A DNA stretch of 12,937 nt from JANPGR01 sp031424015 (GCA_031424015.1 JANPGR010000089.1:1-12937); one strand, 5' to 3'; counted from the stretch's first letter, positions 1-7,307 are shown. The notes: generated by a model from the letters alone, not told the origin. Program-made: numbers and translations.

Positions 1-2333
1 CCTGTGCCTACGGTGAATGTGTTGGTACCTGATACGGTGGTTGCTCCATTATGGGTGAAAGCTCCGGTACCTGTAGAAAATGTGGTAGCTCCTGTTTGGC
101 TGAAGTTGCCTGAGGTGGTGATCGCAGCTGCTGTGGTTGCACCTGTTACCGCCAGAGTACCACCGACGGTCGTTGCTGATGTACCTGATCCTATGGTAGT
201 TGCGCTCGCTCCTGTAGTGTTGATATTTGCTGTACCTGCCTGGGTCAGAGCTGCGAGTGTAGTGGTACCAGTGACACCCAGAGTAGAAGATAATGTAGTA
301 GCCCCGGTGACACCCAGTGTTCCTCCGAGTGTGGTAGCTCCTGTGCCTACAGTGAATGTATTGGTACCTGATACACTCGTGTTGCCGTTCAATGTATTTG
401 CTCCTGTTGGTGTCGAGAATGCTCCAGACCCTGTGATGTCGAGTGCGAATCCTGCTGTAGCGATACTCGTCCCGGCAGACAATGTCCCGCCGAGTTTTAC
501 GTCAGCTCCAACGAGGGAAATTCCATTGGATGCTGTAGTACTGTCCGCTCCTGATGCACCAAATGCTATCCAGTTTGCTGTGTCACCATTACTGGTTCTC
601 TTTTGATACATGGTACCGGTCGAAGTATCTACATAGAGGTCTCCGATATCTGCAGTAATAGCTCCGAGAGGAGTCCCCGATCCAGAAAAGAGGTCAAAAT
701 CACCCGTCGAATTGGTGTATCGTGTCAATGCTGTACCTGCTCCTGATGTCTGGGTAATGCTGAGTCCGCGACTAGCACCTGAGGTTATGGTGGTTGCTCC
801 TGATGCGAGGGTACCAGAGAGTGTAGTGTTCCCCGTAACACCGAGAGTTCCACCTACAGTTGCATTGTTGGTTACTGCGAGTCCAGTACCAGCAGAGGTC
901 AGAGAGAGCATATCCGAGAATGTCTTTGCTCCTGCTGCTGTTTGTACTGTGGTAAGGTCAATGAAGTTTTTAGTGGATGAACCTGTTCCTCCGTTGGCAA
1001 TTGGTAGGATGCCGGTTACCTCGGTAGTCAAATCAACGAGCCCTGTAGAGAGCAATCCTGATGCATTGTTTTTGAGTACTCCTGCTGTGGTGAATGCTGA
1101 TATAGTAGGCGCTACAGTGAATGTCGCAGCCCCCGTCTGGGTCAAAGTCCCTGTATTGGTAGTGTTTCCTGTTACTGCAAGGTTGTTGTTGATTGTTGTT
1201 GTACCTGTAGATGCTCCCAGACTAACAGCGGTTGCAGCCCCTCCGATGTTGAGTGTGGTTGCAATGGTATTAAATAATGATGCAATGGTAGATGTGGTTG
1301 TGATGTCTCCTCCGTTTACTGCTAGGTCGCCTGTGTTGGTCTGATCTCCTGTAACTGCAAGGGTACCACCTATGGTCGTTGCTGATGTTGCTGATCCTAT
1401 CGTAGTTGCGCTCGCTCCTGTGGTGTTGATATTTGCTGTACCTGCCTGGGTTAGAGCCGCGAGAGTGGTAGCTCCGGTAACACCCAGAGTACCCGCGACA
1501 GTCTGATTGCCTCCTATGGTTGAATCTCCTGTTGTAGTGAGGGTTCCAGTCGAGATGCCTCCGGTGTTAGTGATGCCGTTGGTGGTGGTTGCTCCTGTGA
1601 CAGACAACGTCCCACCGAGTGTGGTTGCGCCTGTACCTACAGTAAAGGTATTAGCCCCTGAAATAGAAGTGTTCCCCGAGAGTGATGTTGTTCCAGCGAT
1701 GGTGTTGGTACCTGTCGCACTACCAAAAGTATTGGTCGCACCTGCACCTGTACCAAATGTGTTGGTACTACTCGCCGTTGTACCGAATGCTGTCGCCGTT
1801 GCAACAGAGCCGGCACTGCTGGAAACAACCCAGGTAGTGCCGTTGTATACATAGATAGCATTATCATCCGTGTCGAAATAGGTCTGACCTACGCGATACC
1901 CTGTAGGAGTTGCTGACTGCGCAGTGATGCCTTGGGATGTATACGAATACAACACTGAATTGATCGCAGTACGTGGTGACATTGGGCCAGTCGACAATGT
2001 TGGGACTTCGAGCTCAACATAGTATTGAGCATCAACTGGGAATTGATTAATACTCGTGAGGGTGCCTCCATTATAGGTACCTGATCCAATCTGAAGAGAA
2101 AAATAGCCATTACTCATAGTCACCGCTGCATGCGTCTCGTCATACATCAAGGTTCCACCAGTAGACGCATCATAAATACGAATGCGAACTGTGTTGGTAC
2201 CTGACTGTGCGACATTAGATGAGTTGGTGATATAGCCTTCGTAACCAATCGTTGCTGGTACGAGCGCAAAACCAAAACTAGGAATGAATAGGGTAAATAA
2301 TAATGTTGTTGCTAAAAATTTCTTCAGGTACAT
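1..2333 (-). CDS. Giant secreted Thr/Gly-rich repeat protein (adhesin- or tail-fibre-like), C-terminus outside window
   Basis: I read one open frame on the minus strand from ATG at 2331-2333 to the window edge: at least 777 codons with no stop, so the gene is partial at its 3' end. Residues 1-23 (MYLKKFLATTLLFTLFIPSFGFA) form a clear signal peptide. Residues about 28-90 (YEGYITNSS... RIRIYDASTGGTLMYDET... NGYFSLQIG) match a domain often found at the N-terminus of bacterial secreted repeat proteins. A motif QTYFDTDDNAIYVYNGTTW follows near 150-168 and recurs diverged near 561-590 (DLYVDTSTGTMY). The rest is low-complexity beta-type repeats of the form GATTLGGTLGVTGATTL. An insert near 441-461 (ANGGTGSS, then VQTAAGAKTFSD) resembles motifs of phage tail fibres and Bacteroidetes adhesins. 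A surface fibre or adhesin is inferred; ligand and anchoring cannot be seen. The antisense strand is also open in stretches because of the ACN/GGN codon bias. Confidence 0.85.
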   Translation of the reverse strand, partial: MYLKKFLATTLLFTLFIPSFGFALVPATIGYEGYITNSSNVAQSGTNTVRIRIYDASTGGTLMYDETHAAVTMSNGYFSLQIGSGTYNGGTLTSINQFPVDAQYYVELEVPTLSTGPMSPRTAINSVLYSYTSQGITAQSATPTGYRVGQTYFDTDDNAIYVYNGTTWVVSSSAGSVATATAFGTTASSTNTFGTGAGATNTFGSATGTNTIAGTTSLSGNTSISGANTFTVGTGATTLGGTLSVTGATTTNGITNTGGISTGTLTTTGDSTIGGNQTVAGTLGVTGATTLAALTQAGTANINTTGASATTIGSATSATTIGGTLAVTGDQTNTGDLAVNGGDITTTSTIASLFNTIATTLNIGGAATAVSLGASTGTTTINNNLAVTGNTTNTGTLTQTGAATFTVAPTISAFTTAGVLKNNASGLLSTGLVDLTTEVTGILPIANGGTGSSTKNFIDLTTVQTAAGAKTFSDMLSLTSAGTGLAVTNNATVGGTLGVTGNTTLSGTLASGATTITSGASRGLSITQTSGAGTALTRYTNSTGDFDLFSGSGTPLGAITADIGDLYVDTSTGTMYQKRTSNGDTANWIAFGASGADSTTASNGISLVGADVKLGGTLSAGTSIATAGFALDITGSGAFSTPTGANTLNGNTSVSGTNTFTVGTGATTLGGTLGVTGATTLSSTLGVTGTTTLAALTQAGTANINTTGASATTIGSGTSATTVGGTLAVTGATTAAAITTSGNFSQTGATTFSTGTGAFTHNGATTVSGTNTFTVGT
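157..284 (-). repeat. Internal 128-bp direct repeat, copy 1 (pairs with 1363-1490)
   Basis: This stretch of the giant repeat gene is near-identical to 1363-1490, offset by exactly 1206 bp (402 codons), so it is in frame. Both copies encode the run TLAALTQAGTANINTTGASATT with few differences. It indicates duplication of a long module rather than only short-motif drift. Confidence 0.8.
1363..1490 (-). repeat. Internal 128-bp direct repeat, copy 2 (pairs with 157-284)
   Basis: Second copy of the 402-codon-spaced duplication in the giant repeat gene. The differences are mainly single substitutions, consistent with a recent duplication or recombination-maintained homogeneity. Confidence 0.8.
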
Positions 2334-2341
2334 ATACTAGT

Positions 2342-2347
2342 ATCATA
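2342..2347 (-). promoter_or_regulatory. -10 box of the giant repeat gene
   Basis: On the minus strand TATGAT lies 8 nt before the ATG at 2333. This is the same spacing as the -10 boxes of other genes here, so the transcript would start at or just before the start codon. It lacks the exact TG-N extension, and no clear -35 was identified. Confidence 0.5.
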
Positions 2348-2446
2348 GTACACTCCAACAATATAGTACAACGAGTTTTCCACAAAATGTTGAGTGGTGT
2401 GTGATTAGTGTTTTGTTGTGGTTCATTGGTGTACAAATTTACAAAA

Positions 2447-2520
2447 GAATGGATCCCGGGTTCGTTCAAATCATACTCCTCGTACCTCGTCATTGATTTG
2501 ATATGCCCCAGGATGACGGG
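2447..2520 (-). repeat. Nested REP-like palindrome A
   Basis: On the plus strand the outer halves are GGATCCCGGG (2451-2460) and CCCCAGGATGACG (2506-2518). Between them an inner stem, TCAAATCA (2466-2473) with TGATTTGA (2494-2501), closes a 20-nt loop (2474-2493) containing CTCGTACCTCGT. The loop matches 19 of 20 bases of the loop at 11949-11968, where the stem sequence is entirely different. Its outer end GAATGGATCCCGGG is also the exact reverse complement of 2581-2594, so A and B form a larger inverted repeat. Confidence 0.8.
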
Positions 2521-2560
2521 GACACCTATTGCTGTAGAGAATTACAAAGCACACAACGCG

Positions 2561-2594
2561 GAACGTCATCCTGGGCTTGTCCCGGGATCCATTC
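2561..2594 (+). repeat. Short REP-like palindrome B
   Basis: CGTCATCC at 2564-2571 leads into the imperfect stem CCTGGG / CCCGGG around a 5-nt loop, then GGATCC. It is inverted relative to element A, with two matched segments (2447-2460 with 2581-2594, and 2507-2518 with 2564-2575). Its right end abuts the promoter of the GIY-YIG gene. Confidence 0.8.
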
Positions 2595-2603
2595 TGCTAT
2601 AAA
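2595..2603 (+). promoter_or_regulatory. Extended -10 promoter of the GIY-YIG gene
   Basis: TG-C-TATAAA starts directly at the end of repeat B and ends 9 nt before the ATG at 2613. The predicted transcript is leaderless or nearly so. Any -35 contact would fall inside the repeat. Confidence 0.6.
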
Positions 2604-2612
2604 GTACAAGAT

Positions 2613-2897
2613 ATGAAACAAAGTTATGTATATATACTTGCTAGTCAAAAAAGAGGTACTCTGTATGTAGGAGTAACCTCTGACTTGAAAAAACGTATAC
2701 AAGAACATAAGACTAAAACATATACAGGATTTACAGAGAAGTATGACGTAACACTTCTCGTTTGGTATGAAGTATTTGACTCTCTGGTTTCTGCTCTAGA
2801 AGCTGAAAAGAAATTAAAACGATATCAGAGAGCTTGGAAAATAGATTTAATAGAGAAAACAAATCCAGAATGGAGAGATTTATCTCCTGGTGAGTAA
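2613..2897 (+). CDS. Small standalone GIY-YIG family endonuclease
   Basis: The 94-aa product is almost entirely one GIY-YIG nuclease domain of the YhbQ/UPF0213-like single-domain type. Visible motifs are YVYILAS (residues 5-11) with LYVGVT (17-22) for the GIY and YIG strands, the helix Arg in DLKKRIQEH (near 28), the acidic EAEKKLK segment (63-69) expected to hold the metal-binding Glu, and the C-terminal NPEWRDL (84-90). I chose the ATG at 2613 because an extended -10 box ends 9 nt before it; the upstream in-frame extension to 2577 lies inside the promoter and repeat B. Family members cut or nick DNA with a divalent metal, but the role of standalone bacterial members is poorly known. Repeats A and B end 18 nt before the gene, and repeat C begins about 8 nt after its stop, so the gene sits inside a palindrome cluster. 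Confidence 0.9.
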   Translation: MKQSYVYILASQKRGTLYVGVTSDLKKRIQEHKTKTYTGFTEKYDVTLLVWYEVFDSLVSALEAEKKLKRYQRAWKIDLIEKTNPEWRDLSPGE

Positions 2898-2904
2898 GGG
2901 GGTG

Positions 2905-2966
2905 GGTCCCGGGTTCGCTAAAAATATACTCGTGTCTCGTTATTTTTATGTACCCCAGGATGACGG
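2905..2966 (-). repeat. Nested REP-like palindrome C
   Basis: This is in the same orientation as element A and shares TCCCGGGTTCG and CCCCAGGATGACGG with it. The inner stem is TAAAAATA (2919-2926) with TATTTTTA (2941-2948), which differs from A's stem but pairs perfectly around a 14-nt loop starting TACTC. Elements A and C thus form direct repeats on either side of the GIY-YIG gene. Confidence 0.75.
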
Positions 2967-2997
2967 CAAGATCGGAGTATGGGATTTCCACTTAACA

Positions 2998-3035
2998 CAA
3001 AAAGGCAAAAGCTCCGCTTTTGCCTTTTTCTATTT
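2998..3035. terminator. Bidirectional intrinsic terminator
   Basis: AAAGGCAAAAGC (3001-3012) pairs with GCTTTTGCCTTT (3016-3027) around a 3-nt loop. It is followed on the plus strand by a T-rich run, and on the minus strand by TTTTTGTGTT. It lies between the convergent GIY-YIG gene (plus) and the LytR_C gene (minus), so it probably ends both transcripts. Confidence 0.85.
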
Positions 3036-3102
3036 TATTTTTTTTGTTTTACTTTTTGACTTGTTTTTTCTCTTTATTTCTATATCCCTCTTTCTTTTTC
3101 AA
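3022..3102 (+). other. Pyrimidine-rich tract
   Basis: About 80 nt after the terminator consist almost only of T and C on the plus strand. It is not coding and fills the gap to the stop codon of the LytR_C gene. No function can be assigned. Confidence 0.6.
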
Positions 3103-3114
3103 GCGAAAATACAA

Positions 3115-3789
3115 TTAGAGAGTAGATTTGTCAGCACCAACAATAATCAACACATCAGCTGTCGAAGATTTCTCTCCTGCAGGTAACGTTGTTACTGCTG
3201 TTGTTCCTAGAATTTTTTCTACTTGTGAAATTGATTTATTTGAAGTATTTACAATTGTTGTTTTTGTATAGGTTTTTGTACTCGCATTTCCTGTAGTTGG
3301 TACCGTTACCCCTGAAATTACTGTTATCATATCAGATACTTTCTTTGCGAGGCCTTTGACTGCGGTACCATTTCTAATTTCTACTGTTATTGGTACTTGT
3401 ACCGCTGCAGAGGTAGGTGTAGTAGTTTCTGATGGCACAGAAGGTACTGTATTAAAGATTTCTGCTGACTTTTCAGGGGAAATAATGCCCATTGTTACAA
3501 TTTTTTCTGTACTCGGGCGATACACGATCACACGATCAGGATATACTACGAGGGAATCCCCTATCATAGTATTCTGAAAGAAAGGTTGCGCGCGAACTTC
3601 GGCCAATGCCTGTTCTGTTTCGATGCGCGCGATCTGAGGAGATTGGTTATTCGGAAGGATGATTTTTTCATCGAGTTTTTTCAAAGTATATTCAACCGAG
3701 GATTTATCAGGAGTAGAGTATTGGTATGCGATAAATCCGCCCACCAAAACTATAACCAAAAAGGCAACTCGTATAATGTTTTTATTCAT
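3115..3789 (-). CDS. Membrane-anchored LytR_C (LytR C-terminal) domain protein
   Basis: The 224-aa product starts MNKNIIRV with one membrane segment at about residues 7-24 (VAFLVIVLVGGFIAYQY), so most of it should lie outside the cell. Residues 78-92 (GDSLVVYPDRVIVYR) belong to a short domain shared with the upstream gene. A Thr/Pro/Ser linker (114-132) leads to a LytR_C domain at about 133-218, recognisable by VEIRNGTAVKGLAKKVSD and the final VLIIVGAD. LytR_C occurs at the end of some LytR-CpsA-Psr cell-wall ligases and alone in many Patescibacteria; the catalytic LCP domain is absent. A cell-envelope role is inferred, not shown. The ATG lies 3 nt after the stop of the upstream gene, so the two are probably cotranscribed. 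A terminator follows at about 3000. Confidence 0.8.
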   Translation of the reverse strand: MNKNIIRVAFLVIVLVGGFIAYQYSTPDKSSVEYTLKKLDEKIILPNNQSPQIARIETEQALAEVRAQPFFQNTMIGDSLVVYPDRVIVYRPSTEKIVTMGIISPEKSAEIFNTVPSVPSETTTPTSAAVQVPITVEIRNGTAVKGLAKKVSDMITVISGVTVPTTGNASTKTYTKTTIVNTSNKSISQVEKILGTTAVTTLPAGEKSSTADVLIIVGADKSTL

Positions 3790-3792
3790 ATA

Positions 3793-4302
3793 TTATTGTG
3801 TTTTAGGAGATTCTACTGCAGGAGCAGTTTTAGTAGCAGGTGCTGAGATATTCTGCTGTTGTTCGAGTTGTTTTTGTCTCTGTTCTGCATTTTTACGCTG
3901 TACATCAGCAGGAATCAATACAGAATTAACAATACGATTATTAGCAGGAGAATATACGATAACACGGTCAGGATACACCAAAACAGCATCCCCTGTCTGA
4001 GCACCTGCAAATGCTGGATACTGAGCGAGGAACACCTGTATATCGGTAATCACAGAGATCTCTGGCTGTGTCTGAGGTACTACCATGAGCTGATTTACAC
4101 GAGAGATAATAGTATTATAGACTTGATTGGTTTGCTCGAGCTGTTGTTGCTGTTGTATTTGTTGTACCTGTTCTGCTGACAACTGCTGTTGCACAGGTTT
4201 CGGCAACATGCTGGCTACTACGTAAATTAATGCTGCAATTACAATATAAAATACGAATGATGATAAAAATTCTACCCAAGGAAATTTGTTTTCTGATGAC
4301 AT
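3793..4302 (-). CDS. Membrane protein with Gln-rich coiled coil, paralogous to the downstream LytR_C protein
   Basis: The 169-aa product has a short N-terminal cytosolic part, one membrane helix at about 12-32 (FLSSFVFYIVIAALIYVVASM), and a Gln-rich probable coiled coil at 37-62 (QQQLSAEQVQQIQQQQQ). A globular part (70-130) follows, containing GDAVLVYPDRVIVYSP, then a second Gln-rich stretch (139-150) and an Ala/Pro tail. The GD-x-LVYPDRVIVY segment is also found in the next gene, so the two share a domain. I do not recognise a named family. It forms a two-gene unit with the LytR_C gene 3 nt downstream and probably contributes to the same envelope complex. No Shine-Dalgarno is seen before ATG 4302; a promoter about 85 nt upstream may serve both genes. 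Confidence 0.75.
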   Translation of the reverse strand: MSSENKFPWVEFLSSFVFYIVIAALIYVVASMLPKPVQQQLSAEQVQQIQQQQQLEQTNQVYNTIISRVNQLMVVPQTQPEISVITDIQVFLAQYPAFAGAQTGDAVLVYPDRVIVYSPANNRIVNSVLIPADVQRKNAEQRQKQLEQQQNISAPATKTAPAVESPKTQ

Positions 4303-4387
4303 AAGCTAAAAATAATTGAATGTTAGATGATTAATAATGATGCATACCTACCCAAACACCCTGTTGGTTGATACTCAATGCCTACTT

Positions 4388-4415
4388 AGTATACACAACC
4401 GAGGGATGCATTCAA
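4388..4415 (-). promoter_or_regulatory. Candidate promoter of the coiled-coil / LytR_C unit
   Basis: On the minus strand TTGAAT (-35, 4410-4415), 16 nt, then TATACT (-10, 4388-4393). It lies just downstream of the stop at 4422 of the preceding gene and would give a leader of about 75-80 nt before ATG 4302, unlike the leaderless arrangement elsewhere in the window. Confidence 0.45.
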
Positions 4416-4421
4416 AGCAAG

Positions 4422-5588
4422 TTATTCACAGCCGATGGCTTGGTTCGCTCGATTCATAGTGTGTGTACCCCATATACCATTTATATTTTCAGGCTTTATA
4501 CCATTATACCTCTGAAAGGCTTTAACTGCATTAACTGTTCTGACATCGAATACACCGGTAACCGCTACCTTTAGCCCCTCATTGTGTGACAAGAAATATT
4601 GTATTTTGCTCACAGCGACACCTGTATCTCCGTATTGTTTTTGTACATCAAAATAAGGACAAAATGGTTGTAGTAACATTTTTTGAGTAATTTTGTATTG
4701 TGCACTCCTAAACCCGCAATTGCTCTTGTGTACACGGGCCATTTCGACAACAGAGAGGAGCGAGATGTTCCCGCTCGCTTTTCGTATACCGAGCGGTGTC
4801 AATACGGCGGAGGCATGTTTTTCTTGCCAGTCTTTTACCGCTAATACGTCGGTTGTTTTGTATTCACCATCGACGACGAGCCCTGCATTTTCATATCGAT
4901 TCAAAAATTTCTGCAACAACACAACATCAGTAGATTTATTCTGTTCATCTCCATACACAATCACTGACATACCAGAAATCGTATCATCACAGGATAGATT
5001 TTCTGTAGTTACATTTTTTATATCAGGCAAAGGCGTTACTGATGAGTTCGTATTATTACTGGTGCCTGCAGGTATGACAACAGGAACTGTCTGCGCTGAT
5101 GAAGTGTAGTTTATTTTTTCACTATTGTTACCTGGTTTCCAGCTCGTTTTTACACAAGAAAACTGCGCACTGCAATCAAATTGAATCCATCCTTTGAATT
5201 GAGATTTTGCAAAACCACGGAATTGACCAGTAGCCACATCAATAGATACAGCTTTTGCATCAGTTGGGGCGAAATCTATCCAGCCCATTTCGCTGTTCCA
5301 TGCCTTTCCTGATAATCGCCCTGAGCCATCATTAGTAACAGCATTGCTATCTGTTGTAAAATAAATAGTACCATAAGGACTCGTCGCGGTACCTGTAATC
5401 CTAGTATTCCCCACAATAACAGCACCGGGACCGCTGGTAACAAAAGATATATACCCACTGTCAGAATTGACCAAACTAGCTGTTTTGTAGGTAGCATCTA
5501 TATTACTCGCGATTGCATATACAGAAGAGCTAGTACCAAAAGACAAGCATAGTATTAGTACTGATAAAAACCAGTTATGATATTTCAT
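4422..5588 (-). CDS. Exported protein with two peptidoglycan-binding domains
   Basis: The 388-aa product begins with a signal peptide (residues 1-27, MKYHNWFLSVLILCLSFGTS then SSVYAIA). Residues about 35-150 contain two copies of a Gly-Trp motif (GKAWNSEMGWIDF at 94-106 and GFAKSQFKGWIQF at 125-137), typical of beta-rich modules in Patescibacteria surface proteins. A Ser/Thr/Asn/Pro linker (154-195) precedes two peptidoglycan-binding domains of the PG_binding_1 type: about 218-290 (VVLLQKFLNRYENAGLVVDGEYKTTD in two runs) and about 312-385 (VAVSKIQYFLSHNEGL, then AVKAFQRYNGI and GIWGTHTMNRA). No catalytic domain is visible, so a structural or wall-anchoring role is inferred. Cysteines at 139, 145, 200, 291, 310 and 387 could form disulfides. 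Its own extended -10 box lies 9 nt before the ATG. Confidence 0.85.
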   Translation of the reverse strand: MKYHNWFLSVLILCLSFGTSSSVYAIASNIDATYKTASLVNSDSGYISFVTSGPGAVIVGNTRITGTATSPYGTIYFTTDSNAVTNDGSGRLSGKAWNSEMGWIDFAPTDAKAVSIDVATGQFRGFAKSQFKGWIQFDCSAQFSCVKTSWKPGNNSEKINYTSSAQTVPVVIPAGTSNNTNSSVTPLPDIKNVTTENLSCDDTISGMSVIVYGDEQNKSTDVVLLQKFLNRYENAGLVVDGEYKTTDVLAVKDWQEKHASAVLTPLGIRKASGNISLLSVVEMARVHKSNCGFRSAQYKITQKMLLQPFCPYFDVQKQYGDTGVAVSKIQYFLSHNEGLKVAVTGVFDVRTVNAVKAFQRYNGIKPENINGIWGTHTMNRANQAIGCE

Positions 5589-5597
5589 ACTAGTACT

Positions 5598-5606
5598 AGT
5601 ATAGCA
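5598..5606 (-). promoter_or_regulatory. Extended -10 promoter of the peptidoglycan-binding gene
   Basis: On the minus strand TG-C-TATACT ends 9 nt before the ATG at 5588. It lies in the 39-nt gap after comEC, so the gene need not depend on comEC transcription. Confidence 0.65.
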
Positions 5607-5627
5607 TTACAGAGAAATAGTATTCAA

Positions 5628-7166
5628 TTATGTTTTCTTGTTCTGTGGATAATGCAACGATATTAGATATGGAATACCGAGAACCAAAAAAACCGTAGCA
5701 ATAAAAATACCAATATTTACTAATACATATTCTGTGTTGCATTTTGCCGTAAATTCAGCAATAGTAATAATATAGTTACAGAGCCAATAGAGAAGAATGG
5801 AAAAGAAATCACCGAGAAAACTGACCAGTGGTGTAAACACTATTACACAAAAGCCAATACACATAACAACAGAAACAATAGGAACTATTAATATATTAGA
5901 AACCAAACTCATTGCCGAAAAACTATGGAGAGAAATTACTAAAATAGGCAAGGTAGCAATAATAGCACAGAGTGTAGATACAATGGTGTCACGTATTTCA
6001 TATTGTTTGGGAATGTAGTGGAAATATTTTTTCAGTTTTGGAGCTAAACAAACGATACCAATCGTTGCGAAAACTGACAATTGGAACCCAGCATCAAACA
6101 GTACTATTCGTGGATTCAAAGTAGACATAACAACTACAGCGTACAAGAGTGCTCGCCATGATTCATATCTCAAACTACTCATTTGGATTAATACTAATAT
6201 ACACGCCATAATTCCAGCGCGTACAACACTCGGCGTCATACCTGCAAACAAAACGAATAGCCCAATACCTATAATTGCCATGATACCACTATGATTCTTT
6301 TTTATCCCGAGAAAGTTACAGAAAAAAGTAATAGCAACTGCTACAATAGTCACATTAAAACCAGAGAGCACAACAATATGCGATACTCCGCTCGCCTGAA
6401 ATATCTGCATATCATCCCCTGTTAGTCCTGATCGTGATCCTAGCACTATACCTGCAACGAGACCAAACGCAGAAGGGTCCAGAGAAGTCTCGAGAATAGA
6501 TTCAATCCTGTCTCGCAGAGAATACACGAGTGAGGGTACCGAACGATTGGTAGTATGAGTCTGAGAAAGTAATATTGGATTTTTTAGCTCAGCATAGATG
6601 TCTCTGACAGAGAGATACATAGCATAGTCGAATTCGGCACCTGATTTGGTGGTGAAATTTTTAGGCTTTTCGAGGGTTCCTCTGAGGAGGAGAGTATCTC
6701 CGAACTGAACATTCTCGGATCTGGATAATTTTACCCTAATCAGAAAATGAGGAGGTTGATTCCCTACAATATTGGGCGAGATAGTAATAAACTGTCCATC
6801 GGGCCTGTGGTCTGGATATTCTGTCACTGTGCCGGTAATGCGGACGCTCTGACCCCAAGGTGCATAAGGCGGAGGGACCCTAGATGATTCATACAAATAT
6901 GTGACATATATACCTACTGTACAAAAAATCACTAGACCTAGTAATGATACTAACCATTCCCTACTAGGAATAGTTCGATGATGCTTTTGGGCCCTGGATC
7001 TCGTGTATAGTAGAAACACACAAACGAAACCAATGGATACAATTATACTGTATAGCACGAAATCCATTCTCGTAGACAGGTAATAATTCAAAATCCCAAC
7101 CAAAAAAGCCCCACACCAAAATGGTAGTGATCGAGCAATACCCCCTAGAAAATCACTCTCCTTCAT
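5628..7166 (-). CDS. comEC: ComEC/Rec2 family DNA-uptake channel protein
   Basis: The product (512 aa from the chosen start) is a polytopic membrane protein. N-terminal helices (about 14-55 and 73-92) are followed by a beta-rich extracellular OB-like region (about 105-200, with VRITGTVTEYPD and GDTLLLRGTLEKPKNF). The Competence domain follows at about 225-500, with the hallmark GVSHIVVLSGFNVT (260-273), TPSVVRAGIM (311-320) and FDAGFQLSVFATIG (357-370). ComEC carries single-stranded DNA across the cytoplasmic membrane during natural transformation. The C-terminal metallo-beta-lactamase-like nuclease domain of long ComEC forms is absent, and the gene ends with TAA at 5628. I chose ATG 7166 over the upstream ATG at 7187 because the latter lies upstream of, and its reading runs through, the -10 box (7178-7183). 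About 40% of the residues form hydrophobic helices. Confidence 0.9.
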   Translation of the reverse strand: MKESDFLGGIARSLPFWCGAFLVGILNYYLSTRMDFVLYSIIVSIGFVCVFLLYTRSRAQKHHRTIPSREWLVSLLGLVIFCTVGIYVTYLYESSRVPPPYAPWGQSVRITGTVTEYPDHRPDGQFITISPNIVGNQPPHFLIRVKLSRSENVQFGDTLLLRGTLEKPKNFTTKSGAEFDYAMYLSVRDIYAELKNPILLSQTHTTNRSVPSLVYSLRDRIESILETSLDPSAFGLVAGIVLGSRSGLTGDDMQIFQASGVSHIVVLSGFNVTIVAVAITFFCNFLGIKKNHSGIMAIIGIGLFVLFAGMTPSVVRAGIMACILVLIQMSSLRYESWRALLYAVVVMSTLNPRIVLFDAGFQLSVFATIGIVCLAPKLKKYFHYIPKQYEIRDTIVSTLCAIIATLPILVISLHSFSAMSLVSNILIVPIVSVVMCIGFCVIVFTPLVSFLGDFFSILLYWLCNYIITIAEFTAKCNTEYVLVNIGIFIATVFLVLGIPYLISLHYPQNKKT

Positions 7167-7177
7167 ATATATCGAGC

Positions 7178-7186
7178 AATATAGCA
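7178..7186 (-). promoter_or_regulatory. Extended -10 promoter of comEC
   Basis: On the minus strand TG-C-TATATT ends 11 nt before ATG 7166. It decides the start codon: the ATG at 7185-7187 overlaps the TG of the box and would be upstream of any transcript from it. Confidence 0.6.
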
Positions 7187-7246
7187 TATATTATATAGTG
7201 ATTCTAGGGTGACAGAGGGGTGGGTGTTGTGTTTGGTTATACACCA

Positions 7247-7286
7247 GACGCCGTAGGCGTCATCCTGGACGCAGTTCCGGGATCCA
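7247..7286 (+). repeat. REP-like palindrome with adjoining hairpin
   Basis: GACGCCGTAGGCGTC (7247-7261) is a perfect 6-bp hairpin with a 3-nt loop. It overlaps CGTCATCC, and the REP stem CCTGGA / TCCGGG around CGCAGT ends in GATCC. It lies 22 nt beyond the stop of rnhA and may act as a transcript end for pgk-rnhA. Confidence 0.7.
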
Positions 7287-7307
7287 CAAAAAAATATACT
7301 CCTATTG

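Noticed and set aside
4..1854. Three long plus-strand ORFs (4-606, 712-1344, 1507-1854)
   Set aside because: They are antisense to the continuous minus-strand repeat gene. Their Val/Pro/Ala-rich products are what the complement of Thr/Gly codons yields, and they lack promoters.
1637..2493. Minus-strand ORFs at 1637-1867, 1889-2110 and 2278-2493
   Set aside because: They are out of frame with the giant repeat gene, or cover its signal-peptide region and the repeat A area. None has a start signal.
2451..2966. CRISPR-like array
   Set aside because: The repeats are palindromes in both orientations with irregular spacing, and no cas genes are present.
7164..7187. Upstream ATG at 7185-7187 as the comEC start
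   Set aside because: It overlaps the TG of the extended -10 box and would be upstream of the transcript; ATG 7166 fits the spacing rule.
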